A stretch of 64,000 nucleotides of DNA from Mesotaenium endlicherianum. Taxonomy: Eukaryota > Streptophyta > Zygnematophyceae > Zygnematales > Mesotaeniaceae. Location: assembly GCA_009602735.1 (NCBI GenBank), contig WELA01012344.1:38543-102542 (forward strand), written 5' to 3'. The notes under the pieces are model-generated. The model was not told the DNA's origin and ran no database searches. It was given only the letters and a program-made list of their open reading frames with translations. The translations under genes were made by a program, and so were the position numbers. Shown one piece after another: positions 12,401-23,897 of this stretch (its first letter is position 1; each line of letters starts with the position of its first letter).

Positions 12401-15400
12401 GGCTCCAGCGCCGCCACGTGGAGGCACGTGGCCACCACCGCCATGAAGGAGAGGAAGAAGTCCGCAAACTGCACACACGTGTCACGCTCGGCCACCGTGA
12501 GCTAGACCGCCGCAGCGCTGCTGTCAGCCGTCGTGTGTGGGCGTGTATGTCTGAGAGGAGGCAACAGCCAGCCTCGCAGAGACGGAGTTCCGGGCGTAGC
12601 CTTCGGTACTCTCGGACGCGATATGAGGGAAGCACGCATTCGTGTTTGCATTTGCACGCGCATTTGCGCAAGGGCAGATTGTTAGGAGAGGGGACCGTTC
12701 CAAGCGCGCTCGCAAGTTGCGCAGTAGACGCGCACAAAGGGCTCCCTCGCCAGCTGCTTGTTAGGGCCACAGCAGAACCCCAAGCCTAGAACGCGAAACC
12801 CATTGATAGTACGACAAGCGCAGTCGGGTACCGCTCTGAGGCCCGAAGATACAGAACTTGCGCATTCATTGTCGTGGGAAGACTTTGTAGGTGTCACTAT
12901 GAAGGCAACTATGAAGGCAGGGTAACACACGGGGGCATACCCTCACAGCCCCTGGAAGGCAAGCGCTCTGCAAAACTCGCTCAGAGTGTGTATCAGAGTT
13001 TGACGACAAGCAACAACTACGGAAGCACCGCGGCTGCAACAGCCAGAGGCACAGAGCACCAAGTAGTGAAGGCCCAGCGCAGCCGCAGCCAGCAGGAGAG
13101 TGAGAGCGCCGCAAGCAGCGCATCACAGCAGACGCCGAGAGCAGCAACTTGGCAGCAGCGGCAGGCGTGCGACCGTCGTCAGCTAGCGCCACTCTCTCGC
13201 GGAGAGTGCTGAGCTGGCGTGTGTGGAGTCTGATCTGACCTGGAGGGTGCTGTAGGCGGCGGCGCACCACCCGCCGGCGTCGCACGAGTGGTAGATACCG
13301 CTGGCCACCCCGCTAGTGCTGTAGATGACCCACTCGGCATATGCCTGCCACTCTCACCCACCCTCCACAAACGCCCAAACCAGGTTCACCCCACCTATGT
13401 CAACACACACGCCTGCGTGCGTGCGCAGTTATTCTGTCACACTCGTCTTGTCCCAGGAGCGACACAAATTGCGTGGAAGGTGTCCAGCACTAGCAGGAGC
13501 GGCAGCAGGAGGAGGGGCAGCAGCAGGGCCAGAGCAGGGGAATGCAGCACTTTGACAGCGGTGGCAGTGGGGCGAGTTGATGGGCAAGCTCATGGGAGGG
13601 TTGTTGCAAGCTCTGAAGAAGAGGCAGCCGAGGGATTTGGTGTGCGTGTGGGTGCCGGTGTGGGTGTAGTAGGCAAGGGCATGGGGGGGGAAGTGTGTGA
13701 AAATTCGCGACAGCTGGCTAGCTGGCTGGCTACCTTGTGGCGGAAGCACCACATGGCCGGCAGAACGGAGGCCCCATTGGAGAGCACCAGCGCCGCCCAG
13801 TGCTTGCTCTCTCCTGCGCACACAGATGCACGCATGGGCGCACGCCTGGCACACACCGTCACTTGCAGACCAACACATACACGTACAGGTGGAAGAAAAG
13901 GAGCCCCTGATGAGGGGCATCGGCCAGCCCCAGACCACAGCCCCGCAAGTGAGGGCATCGGAGAGAAGGAGCTTGCAGAGAAGTCCGTGCCAGGTGTGCA
14001 TCTATGTGTGATGGCTGCGTGGGACTCTGCCTAAGCACAGGTGTGCATGAGCACGCGTGCATCTTGAGGCCCACGATCAGAGTGCAAGCACAGCTGTGAG
14101 AAAGTGAGGAGCGAGTGAGCACCCAGAGCAGACACGAGCTGGACGGAGCAGTTGGTGCCGCCATGTGTGCGGTCGCAGTAGCAGTAACTGCACACACAGC
14201 AGCCAGCCACACACACCCATACGCAGTCACATGCACATCCGTAAGAACAGGCCCACCCAGCCACAGCCACCAACACACAGCCCGCACGCCCACCCACCCA
14301 CGCACACACGACACATACAAGCATAGCCCAACAAGTGCTGAGAGAGAGCACAACTTGCAGCAGCCAGTTCCAGGCAGTGCGGGCAGTAAGCGCGGGTACA
14401 TGCACGTGCTCTGACTCACACATGCATCCCTATCAACCCTCGCACACTGGCCATTACCTCTGCTCGTGCTGACACCCCAATGACAAGACTGCGGCAGATG
14501 CGGGTGGCTGCCCACCTAATGGTGTGCAGGCGGCTGCCATCTGGCATGGCGGCACACGTGCCGTGGTTGGAGCATGCGTCGGGACACCCGTGCATGACGA
14601 CTCTGACGCGCACCGTCCCTTGCCGCCCAGCGCTTGTGGCCGTGCTTGCCCCCCATCCATCCAGCTCCTCCTCCTCCTCCTCCACCACCCCCTCCTTATC
14701 TAGCTCCGGCCCTGCGAGTGCTCGCCCACTTCTGATAGAGCGAGCACTCATGCCTGGAAACCTTGCAGAGTGCTGGAGCAGGCGGCCCAGAAGCGGACCT
14801 CTCAGGGTTCTCCCCGTCTCTGGCACAGCAGCAGCAGCAGCAGCAACAGCATGACGTGGCACGCGGGACGTGCGCGAGCTGGCGGAAGAGGCGAGCCACC
14901 TGTAAACCGCCCGGGGCTTGCCTTTCGCAGCCCCCAAGAGGCCGGGCAGCATTCTCGCCGCTCTCTGGAGCACCAAATAGGTGGAGCTCTTCCCCCGGGC
15001 CTGTGAAGTAGTGCTGCTGCTACTGCTTTTGGCACCGTCCATGGGTGAAGCTTCTGTCCATGTGCCATCTGGCACGAGGGAAGAGTCTCTGTGGCTGCCG
15101 CCGCCGATGCTGCCGGTGCTGCTGTGGTGTCCAGTGGCGCTGAGGGTGCTGGTGCTGGTGCCATTGCCCCTGGCAGGGGCCTTGCCCACGCAGTGTGCGA
15201 CAAAGTACCAGGTGCCGGCTGCAGGGTATATGATGTCCATAGTCAGCCGCATGGCTTCTCTGCTTGAGGGTGCTTGCGCAGCTGTTGTGTGCTCATAGGC
15301 TGTACCGGCGCTCTCCCTGCCCCCTCCGCTGCCAGAGATCCAGGTGGCACGTCGTAGAGCTTCCTTGGGGCGTGCAAGTGCGTCGTACACGCTGGGCGAG

Positions 15401-18110
15401 GGAGGACCGCCGAGGCGGGCCAGGAGCTCCACGTGGCCACCGCCACGCTCTTGCTGCGCGGTGTCGTCTTTCGCCACCTGGCGCACCCTGGCAAACAGAG
15501 TGGGCCTGCTGCCGACGAGACAGCCCGGTCCGACTGATGCAGCCTCCAGGTCAACAGTGAGAACGGAGCCTGAAGCTTCCGGAGGCACCACCAGTGAGAA
15601 GAAAGACCACGCCTCCCCTGGCAACTGCTGCTGCTGCGCCTGAGACACGCCAGCTGGCGCAGTCTCGTCGTCAAAGCCGACTTGAGGCGAAGGAGATGGG
15701 GCCAGGGGCAGAGTGAACCAGGAGGACCACAGAGAGGTGGGCGGGCGGGAGGCTGAGGCAGGAGTGGAGGACGGGGGTGGGGGGAGGTACGACGCGTCCA
15801 ACGAGGACTCCTCCGGCCACCTGGGCAGCACCCTCTGCACCACATGGCACACCATTGTGAGATTGAAAGACAAAGTTTGCAGCTCAAGTTGCGGAGGCTG
15901 CAGGTGCTGGCTTGATGCCAATGCACGTGAGAAGCAAACAAGCAGCAGCATTAATTATGAGGTGAGGCGGCACTTCAAAGAGGGGACTTGGATCGTTGGC
16001 TGCAGAAGCTGGCTGCAAACACAGCGCTCGTCGCAGCAGGTCCCCCACATGCCCTTACATGACAGCGGGCTCTTCACACGCGTGCGTGAACAAAGGGCAT
16101 GAACCTAGCCAATTGAGCTGATGAAGTAAACGTTAATCCCGTTGCTGAGGGGCTGGCTTCCCCTGCAGCCACTTACGAAAACCTTGCACGAGAGATAAGG
16201 AAGGAGGCTTGTGGGGGCCCCTGCTAACATAGATAACGCCTTCACTTCTGATACATTCTGTTCTGCTTCTCAGACACAGTGTCTGGACACCTACGATCCT
16301 TGCCAGCTGGCAACACTGGGCACCTCAAACGCAAGTGAACACGCACAGCCAGGAGTGGGGCTGTCTGAGATGCCTTTTCCGGGGCGCAATGGGGGCACCG
16401 GGGAGGGGTGGGGTGGGGTGGGGTGAGGGGTGGAAGGGGCAGGGGAGGATTCACACGCCTCTTCATACCTGCATGCAGCTTGCAAGTTTCAGAGTTATTG
16501 AAAGCCTGTCCTTCCACATATGTTCACGGAAATAGTGTATGATCGCGGCAGCAGCCCGGTGTCATTACAGCATACACAAAAAGCAATAGCGCATTCATGA
16601 CAGCTGTCAATCGCCGTAGTATACGCTACCTGCAGGCTTGTGGCAGGCCACTGGCAGGCCTCACCAAGGAGGCCACTTGGGCACACCAGAACTCGCCACC
16701 TCAGCTGGAAGCAGAGGCTCTCCTGCCGCCCGAGCTTACTCCCGGCACTGGCGCTGGCGCCCTCGTCAGCTCCCTCTCCTGCTGCTGCTGCGCCAGATGT
16801 CCTTCCCTGCGAGCCTCTCGCTGGGACAGCTTCTGCTGAGCGCTCATCGTCGTCATCATCATAAGAAGCTCCAACTCCTCTTCCATCCCCCCCTCCTTCC
16901 CCGCCTGTGCCTCCTCCTCCTGCTCCACTACTTGGGCGGCGGCCTCCTGGGCTGCCAGTATTGTAGCCCTCGGTAAGATTAAGGGCGCTATTCACACCAA
17001 TGAAAGTGAGTCCGGCCTCCACGAGAGGGAGAGGGCGCGTGTACAGCTCAGAATCCTTGCCCAAGGGCAGTGCCCCTTGCCTGACAAAAGTCATCAGGCC
17101 CGCTCCCAAGTCATCATCCTGCGGCTGCACCTGTGCTGCTGTTGTACCCTCGGCCTGCTGCCACGCGGCGCCTGCTCGTGGGATGACCTGGATCTCCAGC
17201 GAGGCAGCCGGTGCATCCAATTGGATCGAGAAGAAGGCCCACTGGCCCGCCTGCAGGCAGCTGCCGCTGCTGTCGCTGCTGCCGCTGCCTGGCAGCTCCT
17301 GCCACTCCTCGCCCGCAGCACCACTGCTCGGCTGTGGCTGCTGCTGCGGCTGTGGCAGCGGCAGCAGCTGGATCGGGCTGGAAGGTTCCGCCCGTCCGGC
17401 TTGTGCTTTGTGCGCTTGCGCTTTTGGAGAAGAGGGGGGCGAAGGAGAATGAGCAGGATGAGGAGGAGGAGGAGGAGGAGGAGGAGGAGGGAGTGGCAGC
17501 ACGAGGGTGGAGCACAGGCCGTGCTGTGAGCTCTGCAGCCGGTTGGTGCAGCGGAAGGTGGAGAGAGTGATTCCAAAGGCGTACACGGCACCTCTCGCTA
17601 TCTATACCCCCTCCCCCCCCNNNNNNNNNNNNCCCCCCCGGTCCCCCAACACGCGCATGAGTTTACATGCGTGACGCCGCAACATACATTCTTAGAGCTC
17701 TGCTTCCTGCGTGCTTTCAGCATCACACTTAAAAACTCATGCCAGAGGCTTCTTCAAGGTACAGACTGAAAACCCACCCCTGCATCCTGCCAGCCAGCTG
17801 CCAGCTGCCAGCGAGCTCTCCCAAATGCTCACGGTGCCCCGCCCCCACGTGCCGAACGAGGCCGGCTGCTGCTTGTCACGGGTAATGACGACCACAAATG
17901 GAGGGAGCAGGATGAGCACGAGAGCAAGGCGGGAAACGAGGGAGGGGGGGGGCAAGGCGTACCATCTGGGACTGCGTGCGATTGGGGCCCGGCACGCTAA
18001 AGACGCCCACGTGCCACGTTCCGCTTATGGCCTGGATGGACACGGCGCACGACACCCACCGTTGGCCAGGGGGGGGCATACACGTGCGTTGTTACTATGA
18101 GCTGCGGCTG
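9474..18110 (-). CDS. TMEM8/PGAP6-like protein: extracellular domains, EGF-like module, seven-span CREST domain
   Basis: Family members carry lumenal beta-domains, an EGF-like module and a 7TM CREST hydrolase-like domain; animal PGAP6 is a GPI-specific phospholipase A2. Exons in transcript order: 17963-18110, 16630-17601, 14516-15897, about 14136-14187, 13734 to about 13808, 13240-13344, 12329-12468, 11753-11837, 10763 to about 10900, 9474-9822. The second exon begins IARGAVYAFGITL, as in plant relatives. The EGF-like module spans exons 3-4 (CSNHGTC, then YCYCDRTHGGTNC). CREST landmarks are STSG, IYHSCD and YWAWHSLWHLSIY, which hold the Ser, His and Asp positions conserved in that superfamily. 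The tail is acidic and soluble. A Pro-rich stretch and a glycine/acid-rich spacer lie in exon 2. The first exon changes frame at a G run (18069-18076), probably a sequencing error. The junction of exons 8-9 is unresolved. Enzyme activity is inferred only. Confidence 0.82.
9848..9945 (-). repeat. CA-rich microsatellite (TG on the gene's sense strand)
   Basis: A near-continuous CA/GC tract in the last intron of the TMEM8-like gene. Read on the gene's own strand it is TG-rich, the same polarity as most tracts in introns of the plus-strand genes. Confidence 0.85.
10932..10957. repeat. (CCAG)n short tandem repeat
   Basis: About six CCAG units in an intron of the TMEM8-like gene. Related tetranucleotide tracts of CAGG occur at about 2381-2404, 55143-55165 and 61380-61405. 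Confidence 0.8.
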
Positions 18111-18229
18111 CTGAAGTGGAGTAGAGCTCTCAGGGGTCATGCGCTGAGGAGTAACGACGCGTGCACAACGCGGACGGCTGCTGCAGAGATTGCTGACTTC
18201 TCTCAAGGAGCAGCAGTTGCTTCTGTGAG

Positions 18230-18656
18230 CGGGCCGCTACCTTTGAACCTCACGGCGACTGCCGCCCCAAAGACGCAAAACTGAACCAGGCAGCGCACAT
18301 GGGGTGGGCAGGGGTTGGGGGGTGGAGAAGATAAGCAAGGCGAGCGGCGACGGTGGTGTATGGCAGCAAGAGCCTCCTACCGGAGTTCAAGGGGCTTCCC
18401 CTCATACTGCACATGGAAAGCGTTGATCAACAGGCAGAGGTCCGCAGCCTTGCCCCCTTTGGACGGTGCGTAAGCAGAAGACACACACACACACACACAG
18501 ATGCGCACACACGCACAAGAGAGAGGAGCATATGAGTGACCTCTGCACTTGAGACGTTGACAACTTGGTCGGCGGTGAACCAGGCGCAAGCGCCCTTGCC
18601 ATTCAGGTCTGGCCGCAGCTGCGCTGCCACCTGTGCGGCCTCGTCAATGGACGCCA
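18230..18656 (-). CDS. candidate 5' exons of the TMEM8-like gene
   Basis: Three open blocks with plausible splice borders on the minus strand: 18541-18656 (contains ASIDEAAQVAAQLRPDLNGK), 18381-18456 (contains LCLLINAFHVQYEGK) and about 18244-18283 (FCVFGAAVAVRFK). They would supply the missing N-terminus, but I could not make their phases join to one another or to the exon at 18110. Either splice sites are misplaced, or bases are wrong, or some blocks are not coding. The true start codon and signal peptide were not found. Confidence 0.35.
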
Positions 18657-20880
18657 CTGCAACCACCAATCAGAGCTGCCTTTGTCAGGCAGCGAGGCTG
18701 CCCTTGATGGACAGCCTAGGAGGCGTCTTGCTGCCGCGCGGTGCATGCTGAGTTGGAGAGACAGATGTCGAGCTTCAAATGGCAGCGTGAATGGAGTGTT
18801 CATGTGGTGCTTGGTGCGTGGGACACGCACAGCTGGCACCTCCAGGGGCAGAGGAGAGACCTGCAGGCTGCTCTTATACACAACGCCAATCACTATTGGG
18901 CTACCCCTGCTGTAGCTGCAGCAGTAACACAAATTTGCTAACTGCAGTCTCTCACCCAGCCAGATGCACCTTCAGACAAAAGTGTTCACACTGCAACCTA
19001 CTCCTTCCTTTCTGCGTTTGCGTGACATTCCCAGGCCAAGAACTTGCATCCAATTACACCCGTAGATTAAGGAGGGGGCCTTGAGGGCGCTGCAGAAAGT
19101 CGCTGGTGAGAGAAAGAATCTGCCTCTGACGTTGAGCCTTGCAAGTTTTGGCCTCGTCCCACTTGTGCCTGGCATCGTAGCATGCACGCCCAGGCTCACG
19201 GGGTCCGTAGCCCGTGCTGGCAACACAACTGTTGCTTTGCATGGGAGAAGAAGAGGGGGGGAGAGGAGAGGGGGCCTGGGGGGGCTGGGGAGAGGAGGGG
19301 GACGGGAGAAAGAGCAACGACGTTCGGAAGTAGGCGGATGGGAGTTGGCAGCGCCCCTCGCTTGTGTGTGCCAGTTCAAGGAAGAGGGAGTGTGTGTGAT
19401 TACAGGGAGTGGCGGGCATGGGCGGCCCTCCTCTCCTGAGGCACAGCAAGGGGCTGGGCTGCTTCTGCTGCGCCCCCGCCGCCTCATCCTGCGAGCCCAT
19501 CACCACCACCATCACCGTCACCACCATCGCCCTCACCACTAGCACTATTGCCATCACCATCAACATGACCAGGACAATGACCATGAGCGTCGCTACTAGT
19601 ATCGCAGCTGCCGATGTCACCTTGCCAGGCATAACATTTGAAGTAGGCACCTCATGGATCAGTAACGGTGTGCATGTGTCACGCACATTGTTTGTTATAT
19701 ATACATGTGTAATTATATACATATGCGCATATGCATTTATGTGTGTGGGTGGGAGGGGAGTGGACGCAAGGCGACTTCAGGTGCGGAAGCATTACGCTTG
19801 TGTGTGTGTGCGTGTTGACTAAAGCAGATGGTGTTGGAAGGTTATATACAGATGTATATCATATATATATATATATATATATGTATACATATTACTGTCT
19901 TTTGGCACAGCATATCTATTATACAAACGCAAAAAAATTATGAAAGCTTCTAAAATCAATTCCTGAAGTCTGTACATACATCAGCGTTTGCCAGCTCTTC
20001 GCTGGAAGTTCAATGTTTCTTTCCTATTTAAACTGAAGAAATTAGCTACAAATGTGAGCAAATTCAAGTAGACAAACTTTATCCATACCCAGATACGCTA
20101 CTGAAACCCTTACCCTTTTTCAGCACAAAGTGCGCAAGTTATAGTCAAGCATAAAGGCGGCAAATGAACCATAATATTCACTTTATCTTGATCAGCGAGT
20201 GCATGTGAATGTGCGCAGAGGCCTGTGTAGGACGCATGCATATATTTTTCCGGGATTTGTGTTCTGAACGCTTACCCAGTCTTTTGCTAGCTTGATTTCG
20301 AGCATGGCGGCTTCTGGGGGTACTTGCACTGCTCAGACGATTCAATCCCAGCTTCAGTGCGCTAACCCCGAAGGGTGCTCGCATTATTTTCATTGTGCTT
20401 ATTTTGTGACATCATGGGACGGAGGCCGCCAGTGGTGTGAAAGCATATAGATAAGGAAGCCGCGAATTGCATGGACAGGAGGTGAACCATGTCTCCACGT
20501 GTTTTGCTAGAAGGTAGTAGTAGCAGCCTCTGGTATTGTATGTCTCAAGATGGTGCATGTTTGCATAATTGGTGCTCTTCACGACTAACAGATGCAACGA
20601 ATGCTTTCACAATTGCCTTCTTTCAACAAGCATGACAGAAGGTTCTGCTTCCTTTGCCACCATCACTGAGCTACGTGCTTACTCGTGTCTTTGAGCGATA
20701 ACCACAGTCAATGTGCTGGCGCACTTTCCTTTGGACTAACTTTACAAATTATAATTGCACAAAGCAAGTACAACTGCAGCGACCAAAATACGTTTCATGA
20801 AGCGTTACGTGGATCAATTGTCATGGTGCTAGAGCATCTACTTTGTGTAATATATGGAGGACATGTAGCAAGCTTGCAAC
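18657..20880. other. low-complexity region and composition boundary
   Basis: GC-rich, purine-biased sequence to about 19450, then a degenerate CAC/CAT tract at 19500-19590, then a sharp fall in GC from about 19680 with an (AT)11 run at 19861-19882. Open frames here are composition artefacts (poly-Val/Met from the CAC/CAT tract). It may hold the 5' end of the TMEM8-like gene and later exons of the secreted-protein gene that starts at 21102, but I could assign none. Confidence 0.5.
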
Positions 20881-20922
20881 ATATACGTCTGAATTACCTG
20901 AAGTAAAACTCCAGTCATAGGG

Positions 20923-21102
20923 TCCCACGCTTCCATACGGATATTGAGTAGCAGAGATAACATCTAATTGAGGGTGTGAATCTTCTGGAGAGATAACTAG
21001 ACCTCTCCTGATTTCTTTTGACGTGTTAGCGTATAATAAAACATGCTGTGATTGAAGAGCGAAAATGAGGAGAAGCCACAAAGTCAAGGACCAGAATTTC
21101 AT
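20923..21102 (-). CDS. first exon of a putative secreted or membrane protein
   Basis: A minus-strand ATG at 21102 opens a peptide starting MKFWSLTLWLLLIFALQ, a textbook signal peptide (basic residue, long Leu-rich core). A polar stretch with SPEDSHPQLDVISATQ and YPYGSVGPYDWSFTS follows, and then a good donor (TTCAG then GTAATT, about 20922). An in-frame ATG eight codons upstream is possible, but MKFW gives the better signal peptide. YGSxGPxxW weakly recalls the N-terminal part of alpha-carbonic anhydrases. No following exon carries their zinc-ligand motif as far as I could read, so I do not name it. Confidence 0.4.
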
Positions 21103-21126
21103 ATTGCGGAGGCAACCGTTTAGCAA

Positions 21127-22306
21127 GGATCCTCGAGATTCATGCAGGGTTTTTAAGTAGAAAACATAGAGTTAGCTATGTCTCTTGACGCCCTTTACTA
21201 TGAAACTGCAAATCATTTGGCAGGAGCTGATCTTTCTACGTAAACTGTAAGACAAATCAAGTGGGAAGACAGCAATGTGGAAAACGCAATCACATTCAGT
21301 GCGTGGTGCTGCATCCAATTCGAAGTGCTTCGGAGCTGTACGAAGTATCTTAGTGGTCTTATGAAGTTGCAAGAAGTTGCATGAAGTGCATGTACGTCTC
21401 TTGCCAAACAGCAGGGCACGCCCCGGAATTTGAACTGCTGTTTAACTTGTAATGAATTTGAATAAAAACCGTGATTAGCAGTGATTGGAATCTGTTAGAA
21501 TCAGACAAAATCAGCCCCGATTGGCAAATATTGGTCAACTTAGGGCAACCCCATCGACCAGAAACTAATTTTTATTAGTTTGCTTCAGGAGTCAATTACG
21601 TGGTCAACTCAAACAAGTTGTGACAGGCCCATAATCTTGTCAAACATTGTTCGGATTCGGGAGTTCATGCCAGTCAATGCTGGCTCATACCGGCTCGTGG
21701 GGATTGGTCAAGCTTTTGGGCCTGTTGAGGTCCGCATTCTGATCGTGTTGTTTTCGCTGGTCTCCCTCGAGGTTTAAAGGTGTATCTCTTAAGTCACGAC
21801 CCCTCAGGAACAGAGCAGCACGGCAGCTGCAAGGTGCTAACCCACCATGGCGGAAGGCGGTCAGCATAGAATAAGTTAAGGGCAAAGAATGCGACTAGTT
21901 GGCGCAACTGGGTATGGCACCCTGGTCCGGAACGCTGCTCCTGTGCAGGTTTGAGGATACCTTATGGGAACGGATGTCCCTCCTTTGAGCCTAATTTATT
22001 GACGGGTCTCTGTGAGCTGTCTGGAAGACTCGTCCGCGATGTTGGCCCATAGTCCAACCTGCTCGTTTGTGAGCATGCCTTGTCAAGGTACGCCTACGCA
22101 TCCAAACACTTTTCCTTCATATTGCATCTGGTGAGAATGTTGAGAAATAAATAGACTAGGAGTAATGTTCATCACCCTTGGGTAGGCTCTCCCAGCAAAC
22201 TTTTCATCACGTGATATGCAAATTGAACGCTTACTTGCTGACAAAGAATGACTTAGTGTAACATACATTGTTTCACCTCCTAATACCGACATTTTCATTC
22301 TTGCAG
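21127..22306. other. AT-rich region without an assignable gene
   Basis: Both strands are broken by frequent stops and no domain is recognisable. It could hold the promoter of the minus-strand signal-peptide exon at 21102. Confidence 0.45.
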
Positions 22307-22422
22307 CTGCGTGAGACCGCAGGGCATCATCAGCCTGCATGGTGGATATATAGCGGCTCGGGTCCAGTGCTTGTGACGCTGGGACTGACATCTATTTTCC
22401 TGCCCTTCTGGCCAGAGAGCAG
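22307..22422 (+). other. exon-like block of unknown identity
   Basis: A 116-nt block, GC-richer than its surroundings, bounded by a strong acceptor (ttcttgcag) and a donor (GAGCAG then GTACTA). It is open in one plus frame, giving a hydrophobic peptide containing WWIYSGSGPVLVTLGL. The opposite strand is also open, so strand and coding status are uncertain. No partner exons were found. Confidence 0.25.
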
Positions 22423-23897
22423 GTACTATTGGGCAATATGGTTTGTGAATTCGATTGCTTGTTTTCTTGGAAATGAATTAGTGATTTGCCCGAAGTCAAT
22501 GTCTAGTTATAAAACTTCCTCTTATAGTGATCAATATACTCTAAGTTGGAGGTGGCCAATGATTATACCCGGTTTAACCATGCACCACACTTACTCATGG
22601 GTTTACCATGATATGGTGAGTCTTAAACCTTCAGTCTTCAGTATGAGGCCGCTATTCTCCCCTTAGGTCTGTACTATGTGTATCTTGGTCTGCGTTGGTG
22701 TTTCCTAGATTAGAAGCTCTTTTGATTGCGTATGGACATCTTTTTTCTTGTGCAATCCCCATCATGTTTGAGTCTAAGTCGCCCTGTCTAATGCGTATTA
22801 CTCGTTTGATCTGGCAGGAATTTCTATGTTCAGTCCTGAGCACTACATCTTGGTTCGGACCACCTGCTCCCGATTTCCATGGAGGATTTCGATGCCTTTG
22901 ATGGAGGTGGTTAAGTACTGCAATAAGAGCAGGACATGTGTGTCGCTGGTTCTTTCTTGCTAGGGACAGACATTTTGAAGCCTAGGCCAAAATTAGTTTT
23001 GAACGACAGGATATATTGATTCAGATTGTTGTCTTATTAATGAAAATAATTTATGTTCTTTTTTGATTGCACTGTGGCTACATATGTACTTGCCTTGTTT
23101 GGTTTGTTCGGAACATGTCTGTAGTCAATATTGGGTGCCTTTTTCCATTTCTTTTCCTGGCTATAATGAAATGGTAGTAATTGCTGCAGCATTGACCAAA
23201 AGCACCTGACCACTATCTCCCAACATATATAAACTGAAGTCTTCAAAATTTGCATATCTAAAAAATCAGGCAGGGTAACAGGACAGCAAAATTTTTTCTT
23301 CTTGGAAAAAAGACGGGGATGGGTGAGCCAGCTTGCTTGCACTAGTATGGATGCAACTGCACACACTTTGAAAGCCACAAAGAATTGTAGACAAGAACTT
23401 GCTTGTCATTTCCTGCTTGGCCTGGCCCAGTAGCAAGGTGTGTACTATTCAGTCAGCATCTTTCAATCCTTCAGAGCAATACATGCGACTATGTGGTACG
23501 CACACAGAAGACGTAATATTTGTTTTGACGCACATTCTAAAAGTGCCATTTGTAGCAGGCAAGAACATCACTACACTGCACAAGCATCTAAGCCATTGAA
23601 CTAATAGTGCAAGACATGCAATTTCTGCAAAGTAATACTACATCAGTTCCAGTCAACAAAGAGCATCACCCAAAGAGTATCACCCATATACACCACCATG
23701 CGTTATTATGCACGACGCCCTATTTGATGATAGCGATGAAAAAACTTGCTCTTTTGCATGACATCTACACGGCCTGCTTTCTTCTCAAAGCTGCTCTTTC
23801 TTGCTATGAAACCATTTAACTATATTTACACAACCAATGAAGGTGCACTATATAAGACTGCATAATTAACTGTACAAAATAAGCAAGCATATTAGCT
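22423..23897. other. AT-rich region without an assignable gene
   Basis: Short open frames only, none with recognisable motifs. It ends at the 3' end of the minus-strand C2 gene, so the last few hundred bases may be its 3' UTR. Confidence 0.45.

Noticed and set aside
14416-15951. A single 511-residue minus-strand protein
   Set aside because: Only 14516-15897 is coding in the TMEM8-like model. The start and end of the open frame run into introns.
19054-19722. A multi-span membrane protein on the minus strand rich in Val and Met
   Set aside because: The hydrophobic stretch comes from a degenerate CAC/CAT repeat (19500-19590), with no splice or family support.
20923-21102. Alpha-carbonic anhydrase call for the signal-peptide exon
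   Set aside because: Only a YGSxGPxxW resemblance. The zinc-binding histidine motifs of the family were not found downstream.
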